Below, in pieces: positions 1 to 11,509 of a stretch of 64,000 nucleotides of DNA (position 1 is its first letter; each line of letters begins with the position of its first letter). The position numbers and the translations under genes were made by a program. The DNA is from Symbiodinium natans. Taxonomy: Eukaryota > Sar > Dinophyceae > Suessiales > Symbiodiniaceae. The stretch spans positions 126,001 to 190,000 of the forward strand of contig CAJNDS010002737.1 of NCBI GenBank assembly GCA_905221605.1. Direction: 5' to 3'. The notes under the pieces are model-generated. The model ran no database searches. It worked only from the letters and a program-made list of their open reading frames with translations, and was not told where the DNA came from.

Positions 1-1768
1 CGACAGCCTGCCGAAGGACCATCTTACTCTTCCCAAGGGCTCGGATGGCGAGGAGCACCAACACCCCGTGCACCTTCCAGGTTCTCGTCGGTGTAAGATT
101 GACTAGCAGCTACTCAGTAGGTGATACAATTTGGGTTACTTTCGGTCGCTTGCGCGCGTTCTGCCGTGTTCTGCCACTCTGCCGGCCTGCTCGACTGTGG
201 GAGCAATCCAGGTGATGATGCCTTGAAGTTCTTGCCACTGTCGTTCGAGCAGCTTGGAGCTCGCCCCTTGTGGTGCAGTGAACGTCTCCTTACTCCGTTC
301 TGCTGACGGCATCGAGCCACCAAAGAAAAACCGCTAGACTTAGATGGGAAGGCTTTCTGCTGGCTTTGGCGCGTGGACCTCTAAACGACTCTTGCAAGAG
401 TTGTCTCATGGGGCCTGCTGCTCCCCAGGCCTTCTAAACCACTTTGGTTGCGTACTTTGAGTTCAAGCCTTGACAGCTGTCTCTGTAGACTCCAGAACTA
501 ATGCCCGGATATGCCCGTATTCATTGGATGTTCAGAGCTTGATTCTGCCAGCGTAGACCCGCAAGAGTGAGAGACCATGGGGACACGAAAGAGCACTTCC
601 ATGGCAAGCGCGGCCACACCCTCGCCAAGGCGATAGCGCGATTTTCGTCCACGTGAAACTTACTCCGATGCCCGAGGGTGTTCTGCGCACACCCTTTCTT
701 CATACTTTTTTTGTGGGGCATTGGGGAAGGTTCGCCTCGCCCGGCCCTTGTATTCGAGGCCACAATTGGCGGAGCCGATGCGGCACAAAATCCGCAAGCT
801 ATTCTGCCTCCACCCCTCTCCATGTACACTTCTCTTCTTCTTCTTCTTCTTCTTCTTCTTCTTCTTCTTCTTCTTCTTCTTCTTCTTCTGCCGTTTCCCA
901 CTTGGCAGCCCCCTCCGCGAAAGGAAGCCCAGCCGCAACTTCTTCGCCGCGAAGGAAACCCATGGTTCGCACGGGCGCGTCACCGGCCGTGCGGGCCCTG
1001 CACACTGGAACCCTGTGTTGACACTGTGAATTTGCGAAAGCATACCTACATGCCAGACGTAAAACCCAATTCCCGCGCAAAGCGGCCCTCCTCCCAGATA
1101 GGGTGTCGGTCACACAAGCAGTGGTTGCATGAACCAGAACGCAACACGACAACGTTGGACGCGGTTTAATAGGAGTCCCCTCTAAAAAGTCGAGTCAGCC
1201 GGGCTATTCAGTACAGGTGACTGTTTGGGGGCGCGCGGTGGGATCCTCATCGTCCGTGTGTCGAGAGAAAATTTCGTGCGGCGCGCCTTTGAAATCAACC
1301 GCCGGGCCTCGCTCCCTTTTGGGCCCATCTAAACTCCTGCCTTTCAGAATGATATCAAAATCCGTGGAGCGTTTGAAGAGACCACAAAACCAGCTTTGAT
1401 TGTTCAGGGGGGAGGGGTGGGGGGGCGGCACACAAAAGCAGGTCCAACATTACCTACGATTATCGAAGTACAGAATGATATATCGCCTTGACCCTTGTTC
1501 GACCCGGTCTCATGGTCTGTACTTTGGATTTTCCTGCCTTTGCGAGATTAGTGGCAGCTAGAGGACCGGAGAGTTGTGACTAATGTTGTGAACTCATGCT
1601 GGCAGGCATCATATCGACCCGCAATGAGTGCCAAAACGGAGAGGCACGCAGATTCAGCACGGTCACGTTCCATATCCTTACGGTGGCAAGTGCTACCTTT
1701 GCCCCGAGCTCGACAAGATCTGCAAGGTCACTTGACAATTTCACAGACTGAACACTCCACAGAGCCCC
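1..1768. other. no recognisable gene
   Basis: No exon with a recognisable domain or a convincing pair of splice sites was seen on either strand. Open frames here are short, overlap each other on both strands, and mostly run through the trinucleotide repeat at 834-889. The stretch may be 3' flank or intron of the minus-strand ion channel gene that lies to the right. Confidence 0.4.
834..889 (+). repeat. (TTC)n microsatellite
   Basis: About 18 uninterrupted TTC units. Six-frame reading gives artificial poly-Ser, poly-Leu, poly-Phe, poly-Arg, poly-Lys or poly-Glu tracts, so the open frames over it are not evidence of genes. The pyrimidine strand is the plus strand. Confidence 0.97.
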
Positions 1769-2105
1769 CTAAACCGGGCAACCGAAGGCTTGTCTAGGCC
1801 GGTGAACCTGCTCGAAAACCACATGTGGGCTCAGCTTTGCATCAAGCTCTGGAAGACACGTCCTGAAACATGTGCTCTTTCTGGACACAAGCAATGACTT
1901 TTGGACTCTGCAGGAGGGACAGGAGTATACAGTCCTGAGTCTTGTTTGGAGCTCGTCCTCACTGCAGTCCACCTTGTTGTTTATGAGCTCCTTTCCCAGG
2001 GTGTGCTGCAGCTGCACTGTCGCCCCTGTGACCCTGTCGGCCCTTGCCTCGACGAAGCTTTCCAATCCAAAGGTTGCCACTTCTCTGGCGCGTGGTCGCG
2101 CTGCC

Positions 2106-5100
2106 TCAGAGAAGAGTCTGGGTGTCACCTGTCTGCGGGCTGATGAAAGCTGGCATCAAAGCTGGGTTCGGGGCCAGCTTCTGCTCCAAAATCGCGAGAT
2201 GCATGGAATCCTGCTGCTGCTTGAGCCAGTTGTTGGCATCCAGGCGACTTACCCGGCTGCTGCCAACTTTGTCCACCATGGCCGCTACATCCACCTGAGA
2301 AAACAACAAGGAATTCACGAATATTGAAGAACAACGCAGTCCACCCAAGGCAATGAACAAGTAGGTGCAGAGGGCCTCAGATTTACCTGTCTGCAGCTCG
2401 TCCATTGAGACCTCCGACCCTTGCTCGGAATCTGCAGGGAACGTCAGGATTCGCGAGGGAAGCCCATGTCATGTCTACTTACGCCGCGCTGCTTGCGGTT
2501 TTTGCAAGCCGGCTTATGGAATAGCTGGTCTGACATGGATGACAGTCATACCCGTCCTGGATATGCCGCCGCCGTGTCAATGTTGTCAAACATCTTTCGA
2601 GGATCTGGGTATAGCTCCTGCTGCAAGAATATCAAAACTAAGAGCCGGCAGCGCCATGACGACATCCGTACGCAACAGCTGAGGTGACCATGAGGTCCTG
2701 GTAGTACTCATTGCGTATACACGAGATCTCTGCTGCGCGCACCTGCATCTTCGAGTGTCGCTGTGGTTCTGTGCATTCTGTGCCGGTGATGATATCGACT
2801 TTTGTGCATGGGCCTTGCCTGAGTCTCGTGATTTAAGGGTTCCCGACTCTTCTGCAAGTGTTGCACGAACTCTCGTGCGTATTCGATGAACATCCGGCAT
2901 GAACCTGGGTGCTTCGCAGAAACTTACAGGCGACCGATTTGGCATGTCACGTGACCGGCTGCTTGCCCTGTGTGCAGGGCCACATGGCCGACAACTTGCA
3001 GTCACGATGCTGGGAGAATTCCTCAGGCACGTGACGAGGTCCTGACAACATCATGTTGGGCTGCGCAATGCTGCACATCATGCTGTGAAACAGTGCTCAT
3101 CATGCTCGGAAACACCCTGGCCAGCAAAAAACAGCCCGTGATAAGAAGCATTAAGAAGCACTCTTGGTTGGGACGAGCATCCTCGCCAGCCAAGGAAAGG
3201 GTCTCGGCAAAGGTTTTGCAGAGCAGCGTGCTGGAATGTGTCAGACCTTCCTCAGATGCTTCGGGGCATTTCTGGACTGTATTGGGCGGGCCACCATGCT
3301 GCAATGAGCTGCCAAGATGCAGTGTAGAGGGAGGCCTCCTGAAACCATTCGGTGCTGTTGATAATGAGAGGCACTTGTCCGGGTTCCATGAATGAGTACG
3401 TGCCTCAGGCCCAGGCATGGAACATGCAACTCTTCTTGTGTGCCAATACTGTGCCCTCCCGTGGCACCTCTGTGCTCCTGCTATTGGGCACAAAACGGCT
3501 GTAAGGCTTCCACCACTTGCTGTGATTTCCATCACGGTCGCCCAGGAACCATGCGCAAACACGGTCTCTTTCTTCTCGAACACTCTTTTTTGCAGTACGG
3601 CACAAATATCGGCAAAGACGTCTGCAAACACTGCCTGGCAGAGGGCGAAGATCGGCAGCTGCACCAGGAAGGGGCTCCGCTGGTTCACGTAGAGCTCCGT
3701 TTGAAGCGTCTTGGAGATCAAGCTCTGGTCGAAGCTGTGGATCGCCAGCCTGTGCAAACGCAAGCGCAAAAGAGAGATCTCCAAACGTTGTGAGATGATG
3801 ACTTGAAGAGACACAAGATCCATGAAATGATGCAACGATTGATGAACCCTGTGATGTCCCCAGCCCTTGACAGCGAGGCGCCGGTCCAACCGGTAGTCGA
3901 CGAACTTCATGATGCGGGAGACGAGCTCGAAAGGCGCACTCTGACTTGTTAGGTACATACGAATTTCCCTTCGCTGCCGATCGTGCTCCTCGTTCATAGC
4001 GCGTAGTTCAGCCAACGTGTTTGAAATCTTGGACACGGCAGTACCCAAGACCATGAGGCATGAAACGTAGATCGTGATGTCAGAGAACAGTTCCACGGTG
4101 TTTTCTGGAGCTACCATTGGCGGCGAAGGTGCTCCTATGACCTTGTCTTCTCCGAAACATTCCAACACAGTTGTGTGACCAAGCATACAGCAAATAAGGG
4201 ATCGCTGTTCAGAGCCAAGGCGCATATCGCAGCGAATGCAAGTACTGCGTCAGACCAGAAACTCCGTCTCCATCACTAACATTGGTTATTTTCAACCACG
4301 ACTCTTCACCTGCACAACGCGCGAAACAGCGCTGATGTGTTGATTCGGTCGCAATGTACATGTCAGGAATACCTTCTTGCAGCAATTTCAGGCCTCGTTG
4401 ATCAGAAGCACGACCGACGCCATACCAGAAGCACGTCAGCAAATGGCATACCAACAGAATTAAGACGGCAGTGTTGAGTATGGCACAATAGAACAGAATT
4501 GACTGGCGACCTCGTCTGAGCAGGCTAGGCACTGCAAGCTGTTTCACATTTCCAGATCGGCAGCCCCACCGCCACCATTCTAAGGTCAACCCACAATGCT
4601 TCTATGAACAATCTTGCAATGGAAGCACCAGTACTTGCGACCAGCTCCTGAAGAATATCGCGCAGTCTGCCCGCCTGGTCATCGCGAAGCAGGTTTAGGG
4701 AGAACTACGTCAGCTGCAACTTGTTTAAGTTGCTTAAGTTGCTGGGGCATTGTGGGCTCTTCGAAAAGTCCTGGCTTGGTGCCTTTAGCAAGCGCAGCAG
4801 ACGCAAAGCCCGGATCACGCGCAAAGATCGGAAGGTGGAGAGGTTACCTTAGCACTCACGCTGAGTGTACGCCTAAATAGCCCAGTAGCACCCGCTCGAT
4901 CCCCATGGACTTCCTACTGGGACTAAGCACATGCTCAGATTGGTCATCAACAACTTGGCTCAGGGCTGGAGTCGCTTGGCTGAACGCCTACGACCCAGTC
5001 CAACGTCACCAAGCCCACGTCGAACAAACACCAGCTTCGCAAGTACTGGGATGCTATGATCACCTTTCCAGTTTCCAACCGGCCGTGGTGGTAGACAGCC

Positions 5101-5418
5101 GTGTTGAAGTTGACAAGGATGTCCAAAGTCCAGAAGATCAGACTGGTCCAGAAGGAGATTCTCAGCAACCTTGGCTGCACAACAGTTGGAACATGTCGAA
5201 ACGATTGAAATTAAAACGTGGAACGTGAGTCTCAGTTGGGGCAGGCTGAGCCCGATTCACTTGCTTGACGTCTGGACAAGTGGCGTGCCAGCAACGTCAT
5301 TCGCATTGCCCATGTCCAGCTCCCATGCGAGAGTGATCGGCAGTAGAACTGCATCAATAAGCAATAGGAAGCCTCCGAAGACGTCCCAGCCAAGCCGGAA
5401 CGTGCTGCCTGGGTGAAA
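2106..5418 (-). CDS. voltage-gated cation channel (EAG/HCN/CNG superfamily), multi-exon
   Basis: Probable six-transmembrane cation channel of the plasma or an internal membrane. In minus-strand order: an S1 exon near 5395-5310 (WDVFGGFLLLIDAVLLPITL); S2-S3 near 5174-4950 (FWTLDILVNF, then YLRSWCLFDVGLV); a basic S4 near 4850-4784 (FRSLRVIRALRLLRLLK) ending at a GC donor; S5 near 4500-4420 (ILLVCHLLTCFWYGVG); a pore region ending in YLHSLRYA and continuing in the next exon; S6 near 4115-4020 (PENTVELFSDITIYVSCLMV) followed by a charged C-linker; and a cyclic-nucleotide-binding-like fold near 3680-3510 (PIFALC, then VFAHGSWATVMEI). Spacing fits this superfamily. Two short phase-0 exons near the 3' end are listed separately. 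The first exon and the stop codon were not fixed. Ligand binding and ion selectivity are not established. The family assignment is strong; the exact subfamily is not. Confidence 0.8.
2253..2294 (-). CDS. 14-codon internal exon, probably C-terminal part of the channel gene
   Basis: Bounded by a TCTCAG acceptor and a GTAAGT donor on the minus strand. It encodes 14 codons in phase 0 (VDVAAMVDKVGSSR). The frame remains open past the donor, so a longer exon (to about 2106) is an alternative. No domain is recognised. Confidence 0.4.
2552..2620 (-). CDS. 23-codon internal exon, probably C-terminal part of the channel gene
   Basis: Bounded by a TTGCAG acceptor and a GGTATG donor on the minus strand. 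It encodes exactly 23 codons in phase 0, beginning QELYPDPRKMFDN. No domain is recognised. It is placed in the upstream channel gene because strand, phase and direction agree, which is inference. It could instead belong to a separate gene. Confidence 0.45.
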
Positions 5419-5419
5419 G

Positions 5420-6600
5420 GAGCTGCTGAAGAGCGTCCTGAGTCAGGCTTAGGACAAGGCTCATGAAGAATTTGCCCTTGTCCACTTGAGTTTTCAGATT
5501 ACTTTGCAAAGACCATGCCATCGCAGCAAGCACAAGGCTTCCTGCTCAACGGCATCTAGGCTTCTTGGTCAGCATGCTTGGTATTCGTAGCTTCGCCAGA
5601 ATAGATGTCAGAAGTCATGAGGTGCAATTAAACAGCCGCGTGTCGAATTTATCCTTTCCGAGAGCTTCCTGGAGGCTGTTAGCGACATGAACCTTACTTG
5701 CGCACTTGCCGCAAAAAGGCACGGGATAGTCAAACGGACCTATGTTCCACCACACATGCTCTGATTGTTCAAGGAAACATTGATTTTTGAATGTTGCTGT
5801 CGTCGTCGCCACCAGTCTGTGTGGATAGCTCCATCCACCTGTTTGGCTGCAAGTCTGTGGCCAAGCAAGCAGGACCAGGGCCATCAACGCTTAGCACACC
5901 CGCCTTCCATGAAGCCGAATCTCAACACCCTTCTTGGCACCAGAATAGCCCACGAAGCGTCTGCAAGCAATTTGCATACTGGCAATGATACAAACCACTG
6001 ACGCAACACCAAAGCAGTTTGCATAGGCACAGGCCTGCTGCCGCCTTGAGAAGCGTCCTGTCTCTCGGCTCGGGCATTCCAATACTCTTGGAGTGCAAAT
6101 GGCCTGGGAAGTATGCTTCTCATATCGCTGCTGCACATGCAACATGCAGCACAGCAAAACCTGGGCAAAGTGAGCATGCCGTTACATGTATTGATCTGTT
6201 GTCACGAGGATGGTGATCCAAAGTGCAAATTCGAAAATGATCTAAACAATATGCTGCATTGCTCACAGCCACGCACTAGGAAGTTGGCTCTGCTTCCCAA
6301 ATTGCGAGCAAGGAAGCCAATAGCTCATTTTTCTCGGACCCGGACTGCAACGTCCACATCTCCACAACGACACCCCGAAATTCATCGGCTATCAGACGAG
6401 TACGTGGACGATGTTTGGTGCAAGTCATCGGCACAGCTTCTACAGGTTCATGTGCAAAACTTGATCCCTGAACGGTTTAAGGGAACACATGCAGCTGAGG
6501 CCGATGCCCAAGAATCTTCAGAACTTTAAGGCTTGGGGATGGCGCTGTGCTTTAAACTTTGTTTTGTCCGTTCAACTTACTCTCATGTGTCTTAGGACTT
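5420..6600. other. no confident gene; possible 5' part or promoter of the channel gene
   Basis: The region upstream of the S1 exon contains only overlapping short open frames. A cytoplasmic N-terminus of the channel should start here, but I could not choose an exon. A YVDD string near 6400 on the plus strand is isolated and is not a reverse transcriptase. Confidence 0.35.
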
Positions 6601-6606
6601 ATGAAA

Positions 6607-7640
6607 TCAAGCAAAGTCCGAGTTCGCGGACTCACGGGCAACCGCGGCTGCGTCGTCCGCTGCCGTGAACTCCTCTTCATGGGTTACCTGCTGGTTCGCT
6701 GCAGAAAGACACGCTGAGCCCTTCAGCATGCCTCCCTGTGATTCCCGCACACGCGATGTGCCCATCTTGAGTTGAGTCACGGCAGGCTTTGCTGCCTCCA
6801 TCTCCATAGCGATTTTGAGCAGCTTCAGCTTGGTGACGGCGCTTTCAAAGAAACACTCCTGAGCACACATGCATACTCAAGACAAATCAAGCGTGAGCTG
6901 GGAACGGATGTGTGCGTCAGGAAAACCCACGCAGTGAGCCGGTCAAAACACCCAGGAAACAAACAGGAAAAGCAGCCAAGTCCCGCGGAAAACTGGGCCC
7001 GTGACCCTGCCTAAAATATGGGAGGGAGAACGAGTTCTGTACAAACATCCTCAGGCCCATTGAACCAAAGAACCCTTCAGCCCTAATACAACCAACGTTG
7101 AACCCCTCGCGCCCTTTGTGATGCATGAGGGCTCAAACCAAAAAGCCAACTCTGGTTTCTCCCCGGCAAAGCCTCTCAGCACTACCGGAAGCAAGCATTT
7201 CGCAGCCACCCTAATTATTAGCACAACTTGTATTGGAACCACCTCCTGATTGTTCTCGAAAATTTCTGACTACTACACACATGCAGCTCAGTAGCACCCC
7301 TAAACCCTAGAACCCTGAATGACCCAAAAAAACCTGACCGTAAAACCTCAAACTCTTGGAGCAAATCGCTCGGAGCCTTTTCCTAGCTCTGTCTTCGTCT
7401 TCTTAGCCCTAGAACTTTCTTTCCGGACTTGTGGCCTGTTTGCTTGACTCGGACCCAGGTTTCCGATGACTCACCTGACCGACTCCTGCAGTTTTAAGAG
7501 TTTTGTCCTGCCATGTGCATCTACACACTGCATCACTCACAATGCAAGTGGGCCCCAGAGCTCAGCCGGGCAGCAATTTCGAGCTGCAACGCATCAAAAG
7601 CTTCCTCCATCTCTGCTCCGACTTCTTTCCGAAGGCCTGT
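6607..7640 (-). CDS. coiled-coil-like exons of an unrecognised gene
   Basis: Two coding-like stretches on the minus strand. One near 7638-7548 follows a GACAG acceptor, reads LRKEVGAEMEEAFDALQLEI and ends at a GTGAGTG donor. The other, 6858-6607, follows a CTCAG acceptor and runs to a stop; it reads ESAVTKLKLLKIAMEMEAAK near its start and an acidic Ala-rich tail near its end. Regular spacing of Leu, Ile and Ala with charged residues suggests helix. They may be adjacent exons of one gene, the second being terminal. The function is not recognised. Confidence 0.4.
7298..7325. repeat. degenerate telomere-like CCCTAAA tract
   Basis: Begins with CCCTAAACCCT and continues with CCCTGAA-type variants. 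It resembles the plant-type TTTAGGG telomere repeat reported for dinoflagellates, but it is internal and very short. Confidence 0.5.
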
Positions 7641-8330
7641 CGATGGCGGGAAACATCTGCGAAAGAGGCTGCAGTACCAACGCACGTGGTGCAGGGCAAA
7701 AACAGGCTTCACCCAAAATCCTCGAACGGCGCCTTCCATCTTTAGCAGCGTGTCGTCCAAATTTCACTGGCCATGGCGCGTTCTAGGATTATGTCGAGCC
7801 CGCCTACCCAACAAACCTTATCATGCGTGTAGGGCACTGGAGATCATAATGCATCGTAACAACTTTCCAATGAAGAATGATTAGCTGCTGCTAGCTGCTG
7901 CTGGATCCTGGGTGTGCGCAGATATGATGCGACATGTCTTCAGCACTTCTGAAAAAGGGGGCCGCGGCCAGAAACGGCAACCTGCTTGCTTGCACAAAAC
8001 ATGCTTGCAAAAAACACACGTGTCTTCATTGCGGGGACTTCGCAAACGGACTGTCCAAGCTGCTTTGAAGCCGGTCTGGTTCCGCAAGTTGTTCCACGTG
8101 CCCGCTGGGCACGGTATGCACTGAGCTCCATCACGATAGTGTCCTGTGACTGACTAAGCAGAAATCGTTCTTGCATCTGTCACTAGTAGAAAGACACACT
8201 CAGCATCTACAACAACCCGAGCACGCACAACCTCAATATGCAATTGCAGCATTCTCCCATTGTCATCATACACGCTAGGTGCGCAGTTCGGCGTCCCGAA
8301 TGGTATCCCACTCCAATCGACGGTTACGGA
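7641..8330. other. no recognisable gene
   Basis: Only short overlapping frames without domain signals. The sequence is of mixed composition and ends at the first CA microsatellite. Confidence 0.4.
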
Positions 8331-8336
8331 GTTGAC

Positions 8337-8372
<36 letters not shown>

Positions 8373-8571
8373 TCGCACCCTCTTTCGAAGGAGTCGTAAG
8401 TATCCGGTTTTTCTTTCTTTTGGAGTATCATTGTGACACTCCCAAGTACAGCATAAGAACTGCCATGCACAGGTATGAAAACAAATGTCTGGCCCCAGCT
8501 GCATAACTCAACGCCCAGGTCGGCCTTTTGTGCAGGTACGTTTACCTGGCTTCACCACATAGAGCTTCGTT

Positions 8572-8601
8572 GGCCCGAGCTATGTGATGAGCCCTCGGGC
8601 C
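8572..8601 (+). other. hairpin in first copy of the tandem unit
   Basis: Perfect 8-bp stem: GGCCCGAG at 8572-8579 pairs with CTCGGGCC at 8594-8601, with a 14-base loop. It lies about 39 bases after the GCAGGTACGT marker of this copy. Confidence 0.7.
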
Positions 8602-8934
8602 CCCTGCAAGTCATTTTAACTTAATCCTTTGCAATCAGGAGTGTACACACACACCTGCCCCGTCTGGGGTCAAAAGATTTTATCTCAACGCACGTTGTCG
8701 TTGACGCCAAAAGACCTGCATTCGTTTCTGTACAAGAGCAGGTGGGAAGCCTTGTTGGATGTACTTGTCACACAACACAGACAAGTCTTGACATGTTTGG
8801 GCCAATGGAAAAGAGAAACACACACACACACACACACACACAGAGACGTCCGCAACCTCTTTCGAAGGAGTCGTCGGTGAGACATTTACATGCAGGTACG
8901 TGAACCGGGCGTCCCCAGCTGCTATCACCAGCCA

Positions 8935-8958
8935 CTCAGAGAGCACGCGCTCTCTGAG
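8935..8958 (+). other. hairpin in second copy of the tandem unit
   Basis: Perfect 10-bp stem: CTCAGAGAGC pairs with GCTCTCTGAG around a 4-base ACGC loop. It lies about 43 bases after the same marker as in the first copy, but its sequence is unrelated to that copy's hairpin. Confidence 0.75.
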
Positions 8959-9159
8959 GGCCTTCCATTTTAATATTAGTCCTTTGGAATCAGGAGTGTA
9001 CACACACACACACCTGCCCCATTTGGGGTCGAAATTTTTGTTCTTTCAAAGCACGTCGGGTTGGTGCACAAGTACGGAGGTCAAAGCCGCAGCCCTCGTG
9101 CACCACCCGCGGATCTCGTGTTGTTGTTGTTGGGGTCAGTATGAGGGTTCGCAGGTCAA

Positions 9160-9340
9160 AGCACACACACACACACACACCCACACACCCCATCCACACA
9201 CACACACACACACACACACTCTGTCTCCCTCTCTCTCTCAGGCCCACGCTCACGCTCACTCACAGTGTCACAGTGTCACACCCACTCTCACTTTCTCTCA
9301 CTCTCACTAACTCACTCACAGAGAGAGAGAGAGAGAGTGT
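9160..9340 (+). repeat. compound CA / CT / GA microsatellite
   Basis: CA runs near 9162-9220, then CT- and CACT-rich sequence to about 9318, then a short GA/GT run (9319-9342). Open frames through it, of His-Thr or Val-Cys type, are artefacts of the repeat. Confidence 0.9.
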
Positions 9341-9342
9341 GT

Positions 9343-11179
9343 GATAACAAAGAACCTGCCGCTGCTGCTTCTCAGAACCCCGACATGTGGGCAAAAATGT
9401 TTTTTGCCAGCCATGAGCCCTTCAACACTTTCTCCTGCCTTCGTGGGAGGAGTTCAGCAAAATAACATGCCCGGGTATGTAGGACCAGTCGTATTGGACT
9501 AGTTGGGCTGCATTAGGATTGCGTGCGGCAGCCAGCCGTAATCTACGCAATATACTTTATATGCTTGACCGCCTGCAGCCCATTGGCCTCTCGGGCATGC
9601 ACGCGGAGTGTGTAGCGGTGGCTTTCCACAGCTCCAGGGCACTTTCTGCTGCGGCTGTGCCTGGGTGCGCAGGCAGAACTGCGACTTGTGGGCTCCAGGC
9701 GACGGAGCCGGAGCTTCCGAACTCCGCTTGCGGAGGAGCTGCACTGGTCCAATATAGCGCCCATGCACGTGTAAGGCCGTCGTCCATGCTCTCTTGCCGA
9801 ATTTGAAGCAAATGCTCCTTCACTTGTCAGAAGATTTACAGCAGAGCAACGGGGGCCGAGGCACGCAACCTGAATTCAATCAAGTCTCGAATGCACTCTC
9901 AGCATCAAACATCGCAAGACCACCTGTCAGCAGCACAGCCGTCCAGGGATCGGCCGGTGAGAGCGGTAAGTGGCATAGTATTTCCATCCTCGGCAAGGGA
10001 ACAGTCCAGGGACACGTTTTGACCCATCAAGAGACATCGACCACTACCGCAAGCTCCATGGAGCTTTGGCGACAAAAGATTCCATTCTGCAACGGCTCCA
10101 TTCGAGCTTGCTGAAGGTTGCGCTCCGAGCAAGCAGTAAAGCTGGTGAGAGAGGCAGCATCTGAATTCCGTGTATATACCTCAGGCGTCGATCTATGGAA
10201 AGCACTCACCTCTTGCGACAGCTGCATGCATGTGCCAGACTAAGACCGCACGAGCTTTTGTCTGGCGGGCAGCTCAAATTTGCTGCCGAAGTATGTCGCA
10301 TAGTGCGCCTTGTTCTGGAGCAGCATTCCAGGTGCTCTGTTTCTGGCCTGGGTTTAACGGGAAAGGTATGCGCCTACAATCCCGAACATGTGAACGTGGG
10401 CATTTCTGCCGAGCTGCATAGTCCTGTGGATGATGCGGGTTGTTCTTTCCCATCAAGAAGAACTCTTGCACTGTTGTGGTTGCCAACGCCAACCTTTCAT
10501 GAGAGTACATTTTGTGCGGCAGAAAACGCAATCCAAACTAGCATCTGCCCAAACGCAGAACAGACCGGGAAGGACCAGCTTTCGCAGCATCGCGTTCATG
10601 TCTCAATTCTCACACAAGGCCAAGTCTGTTAAAGCTGGTTTTTCGGCATGGCACCGGCCAAATTCCCCCCCTCCCCCCGACCTGTGGGACCCCCCCCCCC
10701 TCGCTTGGAGATGCTGCAAACCGATGCGTGGGGGTACGCTCCAATTTGGGCACTTTTTTGGGACTTTCCTGCTCAGATGGAATCTTCATGAGTTTTAAAC
10801 TACGTACTCAGTTCAGCATTCTGAACAGCCACAGATGCTGTAATTGTAAATGCTTGCGCGGGCCGCCTCGGCAGTGGGGCCGGCCCAGGACAGGAAAGAG
10901 GAAAGAGGGTTCCCCGCCCCCGCCCGAACAGCCGAGGCTGCTTCTGTCCATTTCATATGATTTTAACAGGGATGAGTAAATATGTCAAAGGGACAGAGAG
11001 GCCCGGCAATTGATCCAAAGAGGCGCCACACGAAATGCTCTTCCCACTCGGGGAAGACTTGATTTGGTTAGGGGCCACCGGGCCCCCCCAAACAGTCACA
11101 CGGTCCTCAATAGCCAGGCAAACTGGACTTTAGCCGGGGGCAGCCTCTACTAAAGAGGGCGGAACATCAATCAAAGGAA
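9343..11179. other. no confident gene
   Basis: Several frames of 80-145 codons overlap on both strands, the longest being plus-strand 10195-10632. None shows a recognisable domain. A short minus-strand stretch near 9825-9770 reading KEHLLQIRQESMDDG could be an exon. A C-rich patch lies at 10668-10700. Confidence 0.35.
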
Positions 11180-11255
11180 TATTTAGCACTTTGTAGTTGA
11201 TGATGACTTAGTTGCAACCTACCGAATAAATTAACAAAATCATGAATAAACAAGA

Positions 11256-11270
11256 AACTACCAGGTAGTT
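11256..11270 (+). other. inverted repeat AACTACC-A-GGTAGTT
   Basis: Perfect 7-bp arms separated by a single base, inside the AT-rich island. Confidence 0.65.
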
Positions 11271-11476
11271 AAAATTTCGTCAGTAGTAGCTAGCACTTAA
11301 ACAATAATAGCGGAAAACCAGAACTTAACATTAATCAAGTAGTGACTAGCAGAAGTAGTACATTAATGAGCAAATAGTAATTAGACTAAATGTAGTTCAT
11401 AGTCAATAACCGATAAGCCGTACTACCTAAGCAGCACGGTAAAAGCAATGCTTCATCATTCGCAAGTAATACTAAG

Positions 11477-11509
11477 AATTGACTACTTACCACTTGGTAA
11501 GTAGCAATT
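11477..11509 (+). other. hairpin with CTACTTACC / GGTAAGTAG stem
   Basis: A perfect 9-bp stem (11483-11491 with 11496-11504) closes a 4-base ACTT loop. AATT on each side can extend it after a small internal loop. It shares the TACC/GGTA core with the inverted repeat at 11256. Confidence 0.7.

Larger units (their letters stand above)
8336..9075 (+). repeat. imperfect tandem duplication containing CA microsatellites
   Basis: Two copies of one unit are visible. Each has, in order: a CA run (8337-8370 and 8817-8842); a shared block CTCTTTCGAAGGAGTCGT (about 8382 and 8855); GCAGGTACGT (about 8533 and 8892); a hairpin; then AATCAGGAGTGTACACAC (about 8634 and 8990) followed by a CTGCCCC...GGGGTC block. 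Offsets between copies are roughly 360-470 bases, so the copies differ by indels. No coding potential was found in the unit. Confidence 0.8.

Noticed and set aside
3241-3429. Separate small genes over the 3' part of the channel on both strands
   Set aside because: They overlap the channel exon region in other frames and lack any signal of their own.
6350-6529. YVDD string suggesting a reverse transcriptase
   Set aside because: It is isolated, in a short plus-strand frame, with none of the other reverse-transcriptase motifs nearby.
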